From Noviherbaspirillum autotrophicum (GTDB lineage: Bacteria > Pseudomonadota > Gammaproteobacteria > Burkholderiales > Burkholderiaceae_D), in the NCBI RefSeq assembly GCF_000818395.1, contig NZ_JWJG01000028.1:3260820-3324819 (forward strand): a stretch of 64,000 bases of DNA. Reading direction: 5' to 3'. Shown here piece after piece: positions 45,330 through 53,833 of this stretch. The translations under genes were made by a program, and so were the position numbers. The notes below the pieces were generated by a model. That model was given only the letters and a program-made list of their open reading frames with translations. It did not search any database and was not told the DNA's origin. Numbering within the stretch: the first letter of the stretch is position 1; every line of letters starts with the position of its first letter.

Positions 45330-45926
45330 TTACTCGTCGGTTTGGAATGTCTGATACTTCGCACAAAAACGCGAATACGTGCCTTCCTGGCACAACTGCT
45401 GCAAGTCCTGTCGACGCACCTGTGAAAACGCACAATGTTGCACTTGGTAGAGCACCCCAGCGCCATATGGCTCAGACAATCGAGCGAAATTGTCGATTTT
45501 CTTTTTTAGCTGGGCTGATGCCTCACTCAGTTCACCTTCGGCCTGAGCAAGGCGTTCCGTGCTGCCATTGCTCAGCATTGCCTGGATTGCGCGCTTGCGT
45601 GCGGCGAGCCTGGCTTCTTCCGCCCGTAGTGCCGCCTCCTCGGCATCGAGCTCCTCTTGCTGCGTCGTTAGCATGGCATCACGCTCGGCACAATCACGTA
45701 GCTGCAGGACCGTCGGCAGATGCTCACGATATGCCTGTTCGGGCGCTTGTTGCGCTTGTTTCCGGTCTCGTCTTATGGCGGTGCTTGGTCCGACTTGCTC
45801 GCCTGCGTCATCCAGCGCGATACAGGTGGCGACGAAACCTGATTTGTCTTGCTCTGCATTACCGGCAAGAGCCATGCTGGTAGCAACCAACAGCATCACC
45901 GTAACGACCTGTCCACCTTTTAACAT
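45330..45926 (-). CDS. Secreted coiled-coil protein of the ECF-linked cluster
   Basis: A 198-residue protein with a signal peptide (VVTVMLLVATSMALAGNA) and a long Ala/Glu/Arg-rich coiled coil (residues ~85-150, LDAEEAALRAEEARLAARKR). The C-terminal end is Cys-containing (VQHCAFSQVRRQDLQQLC, then FCAKYQTF). It follows the OmpA-like lipoprotein gene by 54 bases on the same strand, downstream of ECF-type promoter A. No family is recognised. A periplasmic structural or envelope-associated role is inferred from composition and partners. Confidence 0.75.
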   Translation of the reverse strand: MLKGGQVVTVMLLVATSMALAGNAEQDKSGFVATCIALDDAGEQVGPSTAIRRDRKQAQQAPEQAYREHLPTVLQLRDCAERDAMLTTQQEELDAEEAALRAEEARLAARKRAIQAMLSNGSTERLAQAEGELSEASAQLKKKIDNFARLSEPYGAGVLYQVQHCAFSQVRRQDLQQLCQEGTYSRFCAKYQTFQTDE

Positions 45927-45980
45927 TTCTGTCCTTAATCATGAGCCGAAGCGCACGAAATAGCGAAAGAGACTCTCGTT

Positions 45981-46496
45981 CTATTCACTGAAATACTTAA
46001 TATCCACGCGCCGGTTTTCGGCCCAAGCAGCCTCATCGTTACCTTCCGCCTTGGGTTGCTCCGCGCCGTAGGAAATAACTTCCATTTGCTTCTCGCCGAC
46101 GCCGTAAAGAGAGAACACCTTATGCACTGATTCTGCCCTCCTTTGCCCCAGTGCGACGTTATACTCCCGGCCGCCGCGTGCATCCGTGTTGCCGATAACA
46201 TAGACTTTGATTTCCCTATGGTTGGCCAGATATTTCGCGTGCGCCTCGACCAGCGGCCTGAATTCATCCTTGATCACGTACTGGTCGAAATCGAAATAAA
46301 CACTGCGCTTGGCGAGAATGCTGGCCGGATCATCATGCTCTTTTCGCTGAGATTCCGGATTCATGCAGCAAGTCGGGTGCGGTTCGGGGCGTGCCCTGCG
46401 GTTGTCGGCGGTGCCGTCGTCCTTGATGGTGGGTGAACTGCACGCTGACAGCAACAACATGGCTGAGATGACGGAAAAAGCTTGAATCTTGCGCAT
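45981..46496 (-). CDS. OmpA-family (Pal-like) lipoprotein
   Basis: A 171-residue protein with a lipobox (AMLLLSAC). A short linker rich in Pro and His precedes a C-terminal OmpA domain: SVYFDFDQYVIKDEF, VIGNTDARGGREYNVALGQRRAESV and NRRVDIKY. The Asp and Arg that hold meso-diaminopimelate are present, so the protein should bind peptidoglycan non-covalently from the outer membrane. AAGGAG precedes ATG 46496, while an upstream ATG at 46538 lacks one. It is transcribed divergently from the sigma-factor gene and lies ~100 bases downstream of promoter A. Confidence 0.9.
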   Translation of the reverse strand: MRKIQAFSVISAMLLLSACSSPTIKDDGTADNRRARPEPHPTCCMNPESQRKEHDDPASILAKRSVYFDFDQYVIKDEFRPLVEAHAKYLANHREIKVYVIGNTDARGGREYNVALGQRRAESVHKVFSLYGVGEKQMEVISYGAEQPKAEGNDEAAWAENRRVDIKYFSE

Positions 46497-46602
46497 TGAA
46501 GTCTCCTTAGTATTCGCATTCGCTCCGTTCCGAAGCAATTGAAAGCGCGGACCGCACGCGGGGCGGTGCTGCCTTTACCGCGTCGCCGCCCATAAGATAT
46601 GC

Positions 46603-46631
46603 AACGTCGCACCAAGGCAACCGGGGTTAAA
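46603..46631 (-). promoter_or_regulatory. ECF-type promoter A (OmpA-like operon)
   Basis: Read on the minus strand: TTTAACCCC (46631-46623), 16 bases, CGTT (46606-46603). The same pair with the same spacing occurs at promoters B and C. An AAC-containing -35 and a CGT-containing -10 at 16 bases fit ECF sigma promoters. A start site about 100 bases before the lipoprotein ATG is implied. Confidence 0.6.
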
Positions 46632-46675
46632 CATGTACGTTGCCGATAGGATACATCTTGGCTACACTAGGCGCC

Positions 46676-47275
46676 ATGTCTGCCGACCTATCCGACGAAG
46701 CCCTGATGCTGCGCTATTGCGAAGGCGATCTGCCGGCTTTCAAGGAGCTCTATCGGCGTCACAGCCGTGGTCTGTACGGTTTCCTGGCATGGCGTTCGCC
46801 GCGCAGGGAATGGGTGGACGAAATCGCACAGGATAGCTGGGCCAGCTTGCACCATGCCCGCTCCCGTTACCAGCCGCGGGCAAGTTTTCGCACCTACCTG
46901 TACCAGATCGCCCGCAACCGCTTGATCGACCTGCTGCGCCAGCAGCAGGAGCTGTTGGCCGGCGACCTCGGCATGGATAGCGACGGCGGAAGCTCGTTCG
47001 AACACTTGGCCGATGCGGGGCAAGACCATGTATCGCCGGAATCAATGCTCGAATCGAAACAATTGGCTGCAGACCTGCACGCGGCAATCCGTGCCCTGCC
47101 GGCCGACCAGAGGGAAGCACTGATTCTGCAACAGTTCAACGGCATGAGCCTGGATGAGATCGCCGAGCTTTGCGCCGTCCCGGCGGAAACGGTCAAGAGC
47201 AGGCTGCGCTATGCGATGCGCAAATTGCGGCAGCATTTCACCCAAGGGCAGGCTGTCCAGGAGGAACGGGCATGA
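46676..47275 (+). CDS. ECF-type sigma factor
   Basis: A 199-residue sigma-70 family protein with region 2 (SDEALMLRYCEGDLPAFKEL, then FLAWRSPRREWVDEIAQDSW and FRTYLYQIARNRLIDLLR) and region 4 (LHAAIRALPADQREALILQQ, then MSLDEIAELCAVPAETVKSR). There is no region 1 or 3, as in ECF factors. I chose ATG 46676. A TTG upstream at 46640 would overlap promoter elements. The anti-sigma gene overlaps its stop as ATGA. It most likely reads the TTTAACCCC-N16-CGTT promoters around it (inference). Confidence 0.9.
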   Translation: MSADLSDEALMLRYCEGDLPAFKELYRRHSRGLYGFLAWRSPRREWVDEIAQDSWASLHHARSRYQPRASFRTYLYQIARNRLIDLLRQQQELLAGDLGMDSDGGSSFEHLADAGQDHVSPESMLESKQLAADLHAAIRALPADQREALILQQFNGMSLDEIAELCAVPAETVKSRLRYAMRKLRQHFTQGQAVQEERA

Positions 47276-48123
47276 CGGGCAAGGATCAGTTCGACGACGA
47301 GTTCGAGGCCTTCCTGCATGGTCGGGATGATCTGTCGCGTCACTTGCGAACGTTGGCGCAGCCGGAACCGCCGGCGGAGTTGGATGCCGTGATACTGGCC
47401 AGAGCGGAAGCCGACCTGGCGCATTCCGCCGCCAATGACCCTGTCATGCCCGATGAAGCTGGCCGTGCGCAGCCGGGATTCCTGAGGCGTTGGCGTGCCC
47501 CGCTTGCGATGGCGGCGAGCGTGGTGTGTGCATTCCTGTTGCTACTGCGCTGGCAAACGCATTCTGAAGCCCCTGCACCGCTGGTTGTCGCGCAAGTTTC
47601 ACCGCCGCCGGCCGTCGAGGCGCCACCGACACGGCAACCGGCGGCAATGCCCCCGGCGCAATCGGCTGCGCGCGGCGCTCTTGGCGAAAAGCCGCCTGCG
47701 GCAAAGCCACAGCCGGCAGTCCAGCGCCAGGCCGGGACATCGGTGGCCGATCCGCAAGTTGCACCTAAACCCGATGCCGGCCGCGACACCGCGATGGCCC
47801 CCGTCCAGATCGCCCAAGCAGACACGCTGGAAACCATCCCACGGGCGGGCATCATGGCGGCCCCCGCACGCGCGCCAACTCCGGCCGCCGTGCCGGGACA
47901 CTCGCCGGCCGCCGATACGACAGCTATCGCGGCCCCCCCCTCCCCTTCGTCCGACCCGGAAAAGGCGAAGGCATGGGTAGCGCTGATCGAGGAATTGCTG
48001 AAGGCCGATTTGCGGCAAGATGCCCTGACCGAATGGGACAAATTCCGCAAGGCTTATCCGCAGTATCCGGTCCCGGGGAAGCTTGAAGCGCACATCGAGG
48101 CACTGCAAAAACAACCACGCTGA
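47272..48123 (+). CDS. Anti-sigma factor, single-span membrane protein
   Basis: A 283-residue protein whose start overlaps the sigma gene by 4 bases. A cytoplasmic N-terminus (~75 residues, DDEFEAFLHGRDDLSRHLR) is followed by one membrane helix (PLAMAASVVCAFLLLLRW). A long Pro/Ala-rich periplasmic linker then leads to a helical end (SDPEKAKAWVALIEELLKAD, then DALTEWDKFRKAYPQYPVP). This is the layout of ECF anti-sigma factors that hold the sigma factor at the membrane until an envelope signal is received. The C-terminal helices look TPR-like and may be the sensor or partner-binding site. Confidence 0.82.
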   Translation: MTGKDQFDDEFEAFLHGRDDLSRHLRTLAQPEPPAELDAVILARAEADLAHSAANDPVMPDEAGRAQPGFLRRWRAPLAMAASVVCAFLLLLRWQTHSEAPAPLVVAQVSPPPAVEAPPTRQPAAMPPAQSAARGALGEKPPAAKPQPAVQRQAGTSVADPQVAPKPDAGRDTAMAPVQIAQADTLETIPRAGIMAAPARAPTPAAVPGHSPAADTTAIAAPPSPSSDPEKAKAWVALIEELLKADLRQDALTEWDKFRKAYPQYPVPGKLEAHIEALQKQPR

Positions 48124-48128
48124 TCTTG

Positions 48129-48161
48129 CATTTTTAACCCCGTTGCTCCGGCCTGATCGTT
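48129..48161 (+). promoter_or_regulatory. ECF-type promoter B (forward operon)
   Basis: TTTAACCCC (48133-48141), 16 bases, CGTT (48158-48161) lie 6 bases after the anti-sigma stop and 65 bases before the next gene. The left extension CATTTTTAACCCC is identical in promoter C. The downstream part of the motif lies in a small dyad (GCCTGAT, CGTTCA, ATCAGGC). Confidence 0.6.
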
Positions 48162-48171
48162 CAATCAGGCA

Positions 48172-48189
48172 CACCCTCATGCGAGGGTG
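48172..48189 (+). terminator. Hairpin in the leader after promoter B
   Basis: CACCCTC-ATGC-GAGGGTG is a perfect 7-bp stem followed by CGGAAGGTTTTTG, a short T-run 8 bases on. It could terminate the sigma/anti-sigma transcript. It also lies at the start of the promoter-B transcript, so attenuation is possible. Confidence 0.4.
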
Positions 48190-48225
48190 CGGAAGGTTTT
48201 TGATCGATTGATGAAGAGGGGGATC

Positions 48226-48447
48226 ATGTCACGCGCGTGGAAAGTTCTGACCGTGCTGAGTCTGGTGCTGAACGGTGTGTGCCTGCTGTATCTGTACGCT
48301 ATCAGTCATCCCAATCCTTACAGCTCGCAGTATTACGAAACCGAGCAGGTCAAGCTGGAATTGCGCCAGCTGAGGAATGGGCTTTGCGAGCTGCGCGCTT
48401 CGAGGACGCCCCAGGCTGGGCAAGGAGAAAAAGCGTGTGCGTCGTGA
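48226..48447 (+). CDS. Small single-span membrane protein
   Basis: A 73-residue protein with one N-terminal hydrophobic helix (VLTVLSLVLNGVCLLYLYAIS) and a polar tail (YYETEQVKLELRQLRNGLCE). GGGG precedes the ATG at 48226, and an earlier in-frame start at 48187 is less likely. Its last 13 bases overlap the start of the lipoprotein gene, so the two are coupled. It is the first gene after promoter B and has no recognised family. Confidence 0.65.
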   Translation: MSRAWKVLTVLSLVLNGVCLLYLYAISHPNPYSSQYYETEQVKLELRQLRNGLCELRASRTPQAGQGEKACAS

Positions 48448-49034
48448 GGCTGAACTGGATCAGCATCGCCGCCGTGCTGCTGGCCGGTTGCGGCGGCGCC
48501 CCCGATTTTGTCTACGAGCCGCCGGCTTCCTATCGTGTTCCGTTGTCTGCCGATATCCAGGGCGTCTGGGCGCGCGAAGGCAAGGACAATGGCGAGCGGG
48601 CCCGCGTCAGCGCCCTGGCGGACGGCATGCTGCGTATCGACTTTTTCAGCACCCGGCCGGATGCCAGGCATATTCCCGATACGCCGCTGATCGCGCGGGC
48701 GCTGCGTTTCGACAATACCGACTGGCTGCTGGTCGACAGAAACAGGCTGAGCGCCTTGCAACATAGCCAGTACACAGGAAGTGCGCCTTACCGCTTGATC
48801 AAGTATGCGCTGGAAGGAGATAACCGCCTGTGCGGCATCGAACCGAGCGCCAGCCTGTTCGCCGCAGCCATCGATGCCGGTAAGTTGGAAGGCAAGGTGG
48901 AGCGCTATGCCGGGCCCTTCATGCACGTTACGGTCACGTCGCCTGGCGAGGGGTGGGTGAAATGGTGGAGTGAATTGCCGGCCTCCGAAAAGATGTTTGC
49001 GCAGCCCGTGTTTTGTTTTCAGCGGGTCGATTGA
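48435..49034 (+). CDS. Lipoprotein of the ECF-linked cluster
   Basis: A 199-residue protein beginning with GTG after GGAG (spacing ~8). The lipobox AVLLAGC gives Cys as the first mature residue. The mature part is a mixed alpha/beta domain I cannot assign (YRVPLSADIQGVWAREGKD, then RIDFFSTRPDARHIPDTP, then RLIKYALEGDNRLCGIEPSA). Its start lies inside the preceding gene. Confidence 0.75.
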   Translation: MCVVRLNWISIAAVLLAGCGGAPDFVYEPPASYRVPLSADIQGVWAREGKDNGERARVSALADGMLRIDFFSTRPDARHIPDTPLIARALRFDNTDWLLVDRNRLSALQHSQYTGSAPYRLIKYALEGDNRLCGIEPSASLFAAAIDAGKLEGKVERYAGPFMHVTVTSPGEGWVKWWSELPASEKMFAQPVFCFQRVD

Positions 49035-49097
49035 TATACCGAAGGCCAGTCGAAAAATACAAATATTCACACTATTCCTCATCAGAGAAAAACTTCC

Positions 49098-49937
49098 GTG
49101 AAACCGTCCCTGTACTCTTATCCTCGATCGACTACTTCAGCCGTGTCTTCAATGGCTGCGTTGTTGTTCGCCTCTCTGCTTTCGACGGCGGCATCACCAG
49201 CCTCGGCGTGCATAGGAAAACCGGTCTTCAACCCGAATGCCGAATCGCGCTTCATGGATTTCCCTGACAAGTCAGTCCGGTTTGCCAGCAGTCGTGCGGA
49301 ATTCAATCAGGACGACATCTTGTACATCCTGGTGCCGGACAACGCCAAGGTCGATACCAACAATGGCGATGCAACGCTGAATCGCATCGTCGATATACAT
49401 GTTCTGGAATCGCCGCAGTTCCGAGAACGCGCTCCGCAATCGCTCATCAGCGGAGCGATGGTGGCACTCCAGGATGGTAAACAAGGCTATGCATGGCGGG
49501 CGTTCCAGGCAAGGCACGGCAAGACCACGCTGACTGTCGATATCGACGGCAAGAAAATAGCGCTGAATGTCGAGGTCCAACCCTACATTGCGCCTGCTCC
49601 CGAACCGGTAAAGGTGCCGCTGGAAAAAGCGACGCGCGAAAGCCCCTTCGGGATGCGAGCCGGCCAGGAGTTTGAATTCACCCTGCCGGGCGAGCTTGCG
49701 GCCGGATGGTCGGTCGACGGCCTCAAGGGAAACGGCGTGACACTGAAAAGCCTGACGCAGCTACAGCCTGCCATCGGGAGTGCTGAGCCAGCGCAGCCCA
49801 GGGTCAGGCTGGTATTCGATGCTTCAGGCAGCAATTATTCCAGCGTGCCGCAACGCTTGTCGATCCGGCGCGGCGGGGCATTCGTCGGCGAGACTTTCGA
49901 ACTCTACCTGGTCTTTTATCCGATTCCGACGTGCTGA
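49098..49937 (+). CDS. Secreted protein, paralogue of 52175-52960
   Basis: A 279-residue secreted protein. Its signal peptide region is SMAALLFASLLSTAASPASA, ending before CIGKP. It starts with GTG at 49098; an in-frame ATG further in (codon 19) is possible. The paralogue shares its whole layout: ACIxKPxxN after the signal, QDDxLYILxPxxAKVDT, LNRIVDxxVLxSPxFRE, PAPEPxKxxLEKAT, FEITLPGEL, VTLKSLTQ, and a C-terminal Cys. The GEL/GW region recalls chagasin-like inhibitor folds, but only weakly. Function unknown. Confidence 0.78.
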   Translation: MKPSLYSYPRSTTSAVSSMAALLFASLLSTAASPASACIGKPVFNPNAESRFMDFPDKSVRFASSRAEFNQDDILYILVPDNAKVDTNNGDATLNRIVDIHVLESPQFRERAPQSLISGAMVALQDGKQGYAWRAFQARHGKTTLTVDIDGKKIALNVEVQPYIAPAPEPVKVPLEKATRESPFGMRAGQEFEFTLPGELAAGWSVDGLKGNGVTLKSLTQLQPAIGSAEPAQPRVRLVFDASGSNYSSVPQRLSIRRGGAFVGETFELYLVFYPIPTC

Positions 49938-49983
49938 ATTATCACTCGAAAAATTGTAGAAACCCTTTAGAAAAGGAATGAAC

Positions 49984-50739
49984 ATGGAATCTCAATGGAT
50001 CTCAGCCACGCGCAGGGCATACCTGGCATTGGCAATGACGCTGGCTGCAACCCATGCTTGGGCTGAGAACGTGGCCGAATACAATTTTCGAGCCATCATC
50101 GCTAAAGACAAGGCCGCGATCGACCAAATTCAAGACAAGCTCAATGCAGGCGCTGACTTTGGCAAGTTGGCGATGGAAAGCAGTATCGACCGCAATTCTG
50201 CCAAGGACGGCGGGCTGATGAAGTACGCACGAGTGAGCTCGCTGCAGAGCGCTGTTGCTGCTGAACTCGAAAGCCTGAAGCCTGGACAACGTAGCGCCAA
50301 GCCGCGAAACTCCCCGTTCGGCTGGTTTGTCATCAAGCTTGAATCAGTCACAATGGTCGAGGATGACACCGCCCAACGCATACAGGCCCACAAGGAAAGA
50401 GGCGAGAAAATCCGACTTGATCGTGAGCGGCAAGAGAAGGCCAGGGCGGAGTATGAAGAAGCCCAAGCCAGATTTGAAGAGGACAAAGCCAAGTTTGAGT
50501 CCTGCGCGCGCAGGGCCGCCGATCTCGAAGGCGAAAACGACGAGCTCAATCGCAGAATCAAGATGTATAACGTGGGTGCTGAATATAACGTATCCGAGCT
50601 GCGCTCGGACCAGGCACGTTTGAAACGCAAGGTATCCAGCTTTGAACACGATTGTTCTGAAGTCGCGTACAACGATGAAATTGCGAAGGTGTGCTCGCAT
50701 CCCGCCTACCAAAGCCGCTGGTGCAGCGCGTTCAGATGA
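49984..50739 (+). CDS. Secreted parvulin-like (PpiC) protein with coiled coil
   Basis: A 251-residue protein with a signal peptide (YLALAMTLAATHAWAE). A short rotamase/PpiC-like domain (residues ~30-125) contains ISDRNSAKDGGLM-type spacing: DFGKLAMESSIDRNSAKDGG, then LKPGQRSAKPRNSPFGWFVI. A charged coiled coil (~130-215) and a Cys-containing end (FEHDCSEV, CSHPAYQSRWCS) follow. Parvulins isomerise prolyl bonds and act as chaperones for outer-membrane proteins. I chose the second ATG (49984) for its spacing to AAAAGGA. Confidence 0.75.
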   Translation: MESQWISATRRAYLALAMTLAATHAWAENVAEYNFRAIIAKDKAAIDQIQDKLNAGADFGKLAMESSIDRNSAKDGGLMKYARVSSLQSAVAAELESLKPGQRSAKPRNSPFGWFVIKLESVTMVEDDTAQRIQAHKERGEKIRLDRERQEKARAEYEEAQARFEEDKAKFESCARRAADLEGENDELNRRIKMYNVGAEYNVSELRSDQARLKRKVSSFEHDCSEVAYNDEIAKVCSHPAYQSRWCSAFR

Positions 50740-50904
50740 CGTCGGCAGAAGAGAATCCGGTGAAGCGGTGGAGCGGGCGATCCGCATCCCCGATTTCATG
50801 CTGCCACTGCTCAGGCTCCAGAAGGCGACCTACAAATTGATATGGCAGAATTTTCTTTCCGAGCATCCGCTTAACTACTTTAACTACTACAGAAGAAGAC
50901 TCTT

Positions 50905-51978
50905 ATGATCCGGCGAAATTTACTTCTTGTTAGCCTCTTTTTCACTTCAATCAACGCTTCCTGGGCTGAGCCGCCCAAAGTGGTTGAAATTCCAGACGGC
51001 AGCTTTTACGTTGTCAAAGGCGTCAACGTACGTAACGGTAATTTCTCAATCACCTTTAAGACCTCGGCCGACAATAACGACCCTTCCGGCATCCCCTTCG
51101 ACCGAATCTACAACTCCAAATCCGAACATCAAGGATCGTATGGATTGGGCTGGGGTACAGCGATGGACAATACCGTTTCTTTTCTCACCGACGGTGATTT
51201 GGTGATCCAGGAAAATGGTACGGGCGCTTTCACGCATTACCGTCTCAAAGACGATAGCCCAGGGCAGGCGTATGTAAGCACAGAAGCCGTCAATAAGCGC
51301 TATTTGACCGAGGCCGAAAACCAGGCGCGCGCCGCCAAGGAGCAATTGCGGCAAGCTCTTGTCAAGAAGGGCACGATTCCAGACCAGAGCCCCATCGAGC
51401 CGCTGTCCTTGGGGCCGATCCCGGACCGCTCGGTATTCGTAGTTGAAGGCGCTTTCAAGGGCGACATCTGCCGCGAGAACAGCCAGATCCGTCGTGAAGG
51501 CGATCGCATGATCCGCGTTTTTGGAAACCAATGCCCGACCGCCAGCGAAACTTACACGCTAAAAGGTGCGTTAGTCCATGTGGAAAGCCGCCAGACTCGT
51601 ACCGGCGCATCGCTCAACGTCACCAGGGATCCAAAGACCACGCTGATTACCTCGGTCACCGATGAAAAGGGAAAAGTCACGCGCTTCCGATATGACGCTA
51701 AAAGGCGTCTTGTCTGGCAGGAGTTTCCTTCCGGGGAAACGGAAAAATTTGAGTACGACGATCATGACAACATGACTGCAATCATCTATCTCGATGACAG
51801 CAAGCAGACCATTGCCTATGATGCGCAGGATCGGGTGCTTTCTGTCACTCCGCGCAGAGGCCCAGCCGCAAGCTTTGATTATCTCCCGGACCCTTATGAT
51901 CCGAGCATTTCAATTACACGTGTAACGATCTCGGAGGGTAATCAAAAGGAGGTCGTCGTTTTCAAGCTACTCAATTGA
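50905..51978 (+). CDS. Secreted RHS/YD-repeat-like protein
   Basis: A 357-residue protein with a signal peptide (NLLLVSLFFTSINASWAE). The early part (GVNVRNGNFSITFKTS, then PFDRIYNSKSEHQGSYGLGW) matches the start of RHS-type proteins (DUF6531-like). The second half has YD repeats (VTDEKGKVTRFRYDAKRRLVW, then KFEYDDHDNMTAIIYLDDSK, then YDAQDRVLSV). It is far shorter than RHS toxins and has no toxin domain or PVLP-type cleavage site. It may therefore be a small sugar-binding or structural surface protein. Confidence 0.75.
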   Translation: MIRRNLLLVSLFFTSINASWAEPPKVVEIPDGSFYVVKGVNVRNGNFSITFKTSADNNDPSGIPFDRIYNSKSEHQGSYGLGWGTAMDNTVSFLTDGDLVIQENGTGAFTHYRLKDDSPGQAYVSTEAVNKRYLTEAENQARAAKEQLRQALVKKGTIPDQSPIEPLSLGPIPDRSVFVVEGAFKGDICRENSQIRREGDRMIRVFGNQCPTASETYTLKGALVHVESRQTRTGASLNVTRDPKTTLITSVTDEKGKVTRFRYDAKRRLVWQEFPSGETEKFEYDDHDNMTAIIYLDDSKQTIAYDAQDRVLSVTPRRGPAASFDYLPDPYDPSISITRVTISEGNQKEVVVFKLLN

Positions 51979-52174
51979 ACGCCTTGAAATAAATGGCGTT
52001 CAAGAGGGCCGCGGTATGAAAATCTTTAATTGGATTCTTTAAGATGAAAGAGCGAGTTCCAATTTGAGAAAATGGTGGCGAGCGAGGCCGTACGCCCACA
52101 CGAGTCATCAACAGTAAAAGCTCACTTGTGAAACGCTTCCAATACTTTTTTATCTGTGCTCGAAGGACTCAACC

Positions 52175-52960
52175 ATGCCTGCCTTGGCTGCATGGTTGCT
52201 CGCATTACTGATCTTGACTGCAGCATCATCCGTTTCGGCCTGTATCGATAAGCCCAGGATCAACCTGCAGCCGCAATCAGACTTCGTGGATGCCTCCGAC
52301 AAAACCATCCGCTTTGGTCGCGGCAAAGTGGATCAGAATCAGGATGACATGCTGTATATCCTGCTGCCGAAGAGCGCCAAAGTCGACACCGGCAACGTAC
52401 CACTCAATCGCATCGTCGATATGCGCGTCCTGGATTCGCCACGATTCAGGGAGCTCGCACCGATACTTGCAATGGAAGCGATGGTGCCTCTTCAAAATAG
52501 CAGGAATGGCTATACCTGGTGGGCGTTTCGGGCCATGGGTGGTATTACGATCCTGACCACGGATATAGGGGCAAAGAGAACGGCGACAAATATCAATGTC
52601 AGATCCCACATTCCGCCTGCTCCTGAACCGATAAAGATCTCGCTGGAGAAAGCCACGCAGGAAAACCTGTTCGATATGACAGCAGGCCAGGCATTTGAGA
52701 TCACCTTGCCCGGTGAGCTTGCTGACGGATGGAATGTTGATAACCTCAAGGAAACTGGGGTGACGCTGAAAAGCCTGACGCAGGCGTCATCTGTCGTCGG
52801 TGCGGGGGGATCATCCCAGCCCGGTGCCAGGCTGCTATTCGAAGCATCGGGCAACAGTGCTTCCAGTAGCCCGCGATACCTTTCGCTCAGGCACGGCGGA
52901 AAATTCAGCGGCGAGAACTTTAATATCTGTCTGGTCTTTTATTCGGTTCCGGCATGCTGA
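52175..52960 (+). CDS. Secreted protein, paralogue of 49098-49937
   Basis: A 261-residue protein with a signal peptide (AWLLALLILTAASSVSA, then CIDKP). It is alignable over its full length with the product of 49098-49937 (QNQDDMLYILLPKSAKVDT, LNRIVDMRVLDSPRFRELAP, FEITLPGELADGW, VTLKSLTQAS), and both end in Cys. The two copies flank the parvulin-like and RHS-like genes, which points to duplication within the operon. It is the last gene before the convergent operon. Confidence 0.78.
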   Translation: MPALAAWLLALLILTAASSVSACIDKPRINLQPQSDFVDASDKTIRFGRGKVDQNQDDMLYILLPKSAKVDTGNVPLNRIVDMRVLDSPRFRELAPILAMEAMVPLQNSRNGYTWWAFRAMGGITILTTDIGAKRTATNINVRSHIPPAPEPIKISLEKATQENLFDMTAGQAFEITLPGELADGWNVDNLKETGVTLKSLTQASSVVGAGGSSQPGARLLFEASGNSASSSPRYLSLRHGGKFSGENFNICLVFYSVPAC

Positions 52961-53036
52961 CGGCTGATTCAAGATCCTGTGCAGATATTCGATATGGTAA
53001 ATGCACGAGCCGCACGCAAGCCCCCTGCCTTGCCGA

Positions 53037-53747
53037 TTAGCGCTTCTCTTGCCGTTCTTTCTTCAAAAACCAGTTTGAACGGGTGTCGGCATAACAGGTC
53101 ACATCCCAGTTATTTCCCGATTCGGTGTGATCGCATCTGCAATTGGTGAAAGAAGCCCACGGCCCTTCTTCGTTCATGAAGCGGCTTTTAAGCTGCGGGC
53201 AAATTTTGTCTGCCATTTCTTCCATTGAAAAACTGGGAGCGTCGTCGTAGAAGTACCCGCCGTCGACCTTATGCACCTTCACCCGATTGCGCGCGGAATA
53301 CCCTGGGTATGCCATGGGAAGTGTGTGCCAATTGGCATCGATCTGAGCTTGGCGCTCACTTGCTTTCCTTGACTCGGCTTCTTTCTGCTGTTTTATTTTT
53401 TCAATCTCAAGGCTGCGCTTTTCCACTGCATTCAAGGTCTCTAACGCTTCTCGATAGAATTTTCCTTTGGTGCCGGTTTCGTTCAAATACCTTTCAAGCA
53501 TGCGCCTGCCTTTCTCGATATCGTCCATCTTGAACAGGGCATATCCATAATGGTAGTAAAACGTATCAGGAAGCTTGGTGCCGAGTTTCTCCGCTTTTGC
53601 AAGGCTTGCCGTGGCTTGCGCATAATCATTCGCATCCAGCGCCGTCTTGGCTTGCAACAGCAGACGGTCGGCTTCGATTTCAGGCGCGAGCGCCAAGGCC
53701 ACCGCCGAAAATGAGAGCGCAACCAGCAACAAGCCGATGCGTTTCAT
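53037..53747 (-). CDS. Secreted TPR-type protein, paralogue of 53834-54481
   Basis: A 236-residue protein. Its signal peptide is MKRIGLLLVALSFSAVALA. A helical TPR-like domain follows (IEADRLLLQAKTALDANDYA, then KLPDTFYYHYGYALFKMDDI, then YLNETGTKGKFYREALETLN). The C-terminal part is different and Cys-containing (KICPQLKSRF, then FTNCRCDHTES, then DVTCYADTRSNWF). GGAAG precedes ATG 53747. The first ~105 residues are very close to the next protein upstream in the operon, while the tails are unrelated. It is the last gene of the operon. Confidence 0.78.
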   Translation of the reverse strand: MKRIGLLLVALSFSAVALALAPEIEADRLLLQAKTALDANDYAQATASLAKAEKLGTKLPDTFYYHYGYALFKMDDIEKGRRMLERYLNETGTKGKFYREALETLNAVEKRSLEIEKIKQQKEAESRKASERQAQIDANWHTLPMAYPGYSARNRVKVHKVDGGYFYDDAPSFSMEEMADKICPQLKSRFMNEEGPWASFTNCRCDHTESGNNWDVTCYADTRSNWFLKKERQEKR

Positions 53748-53833
53748 GAGCGCTTCCTTCTTCACCCAGTTTTGACCTTTGTTCACTTGCGTCTGCCGCC
53801 ATCGAAGACGGTAACGCCAAACTCGCTTTTACC

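Noticed and set aside
46640..46675. TTGCCG-N17-TACACT as sigma70 promoter of the sigma-factor gene
   Set aside because: The -10 would lie 7 bases before the ATG, leaving no leader. Too weak to annotate.
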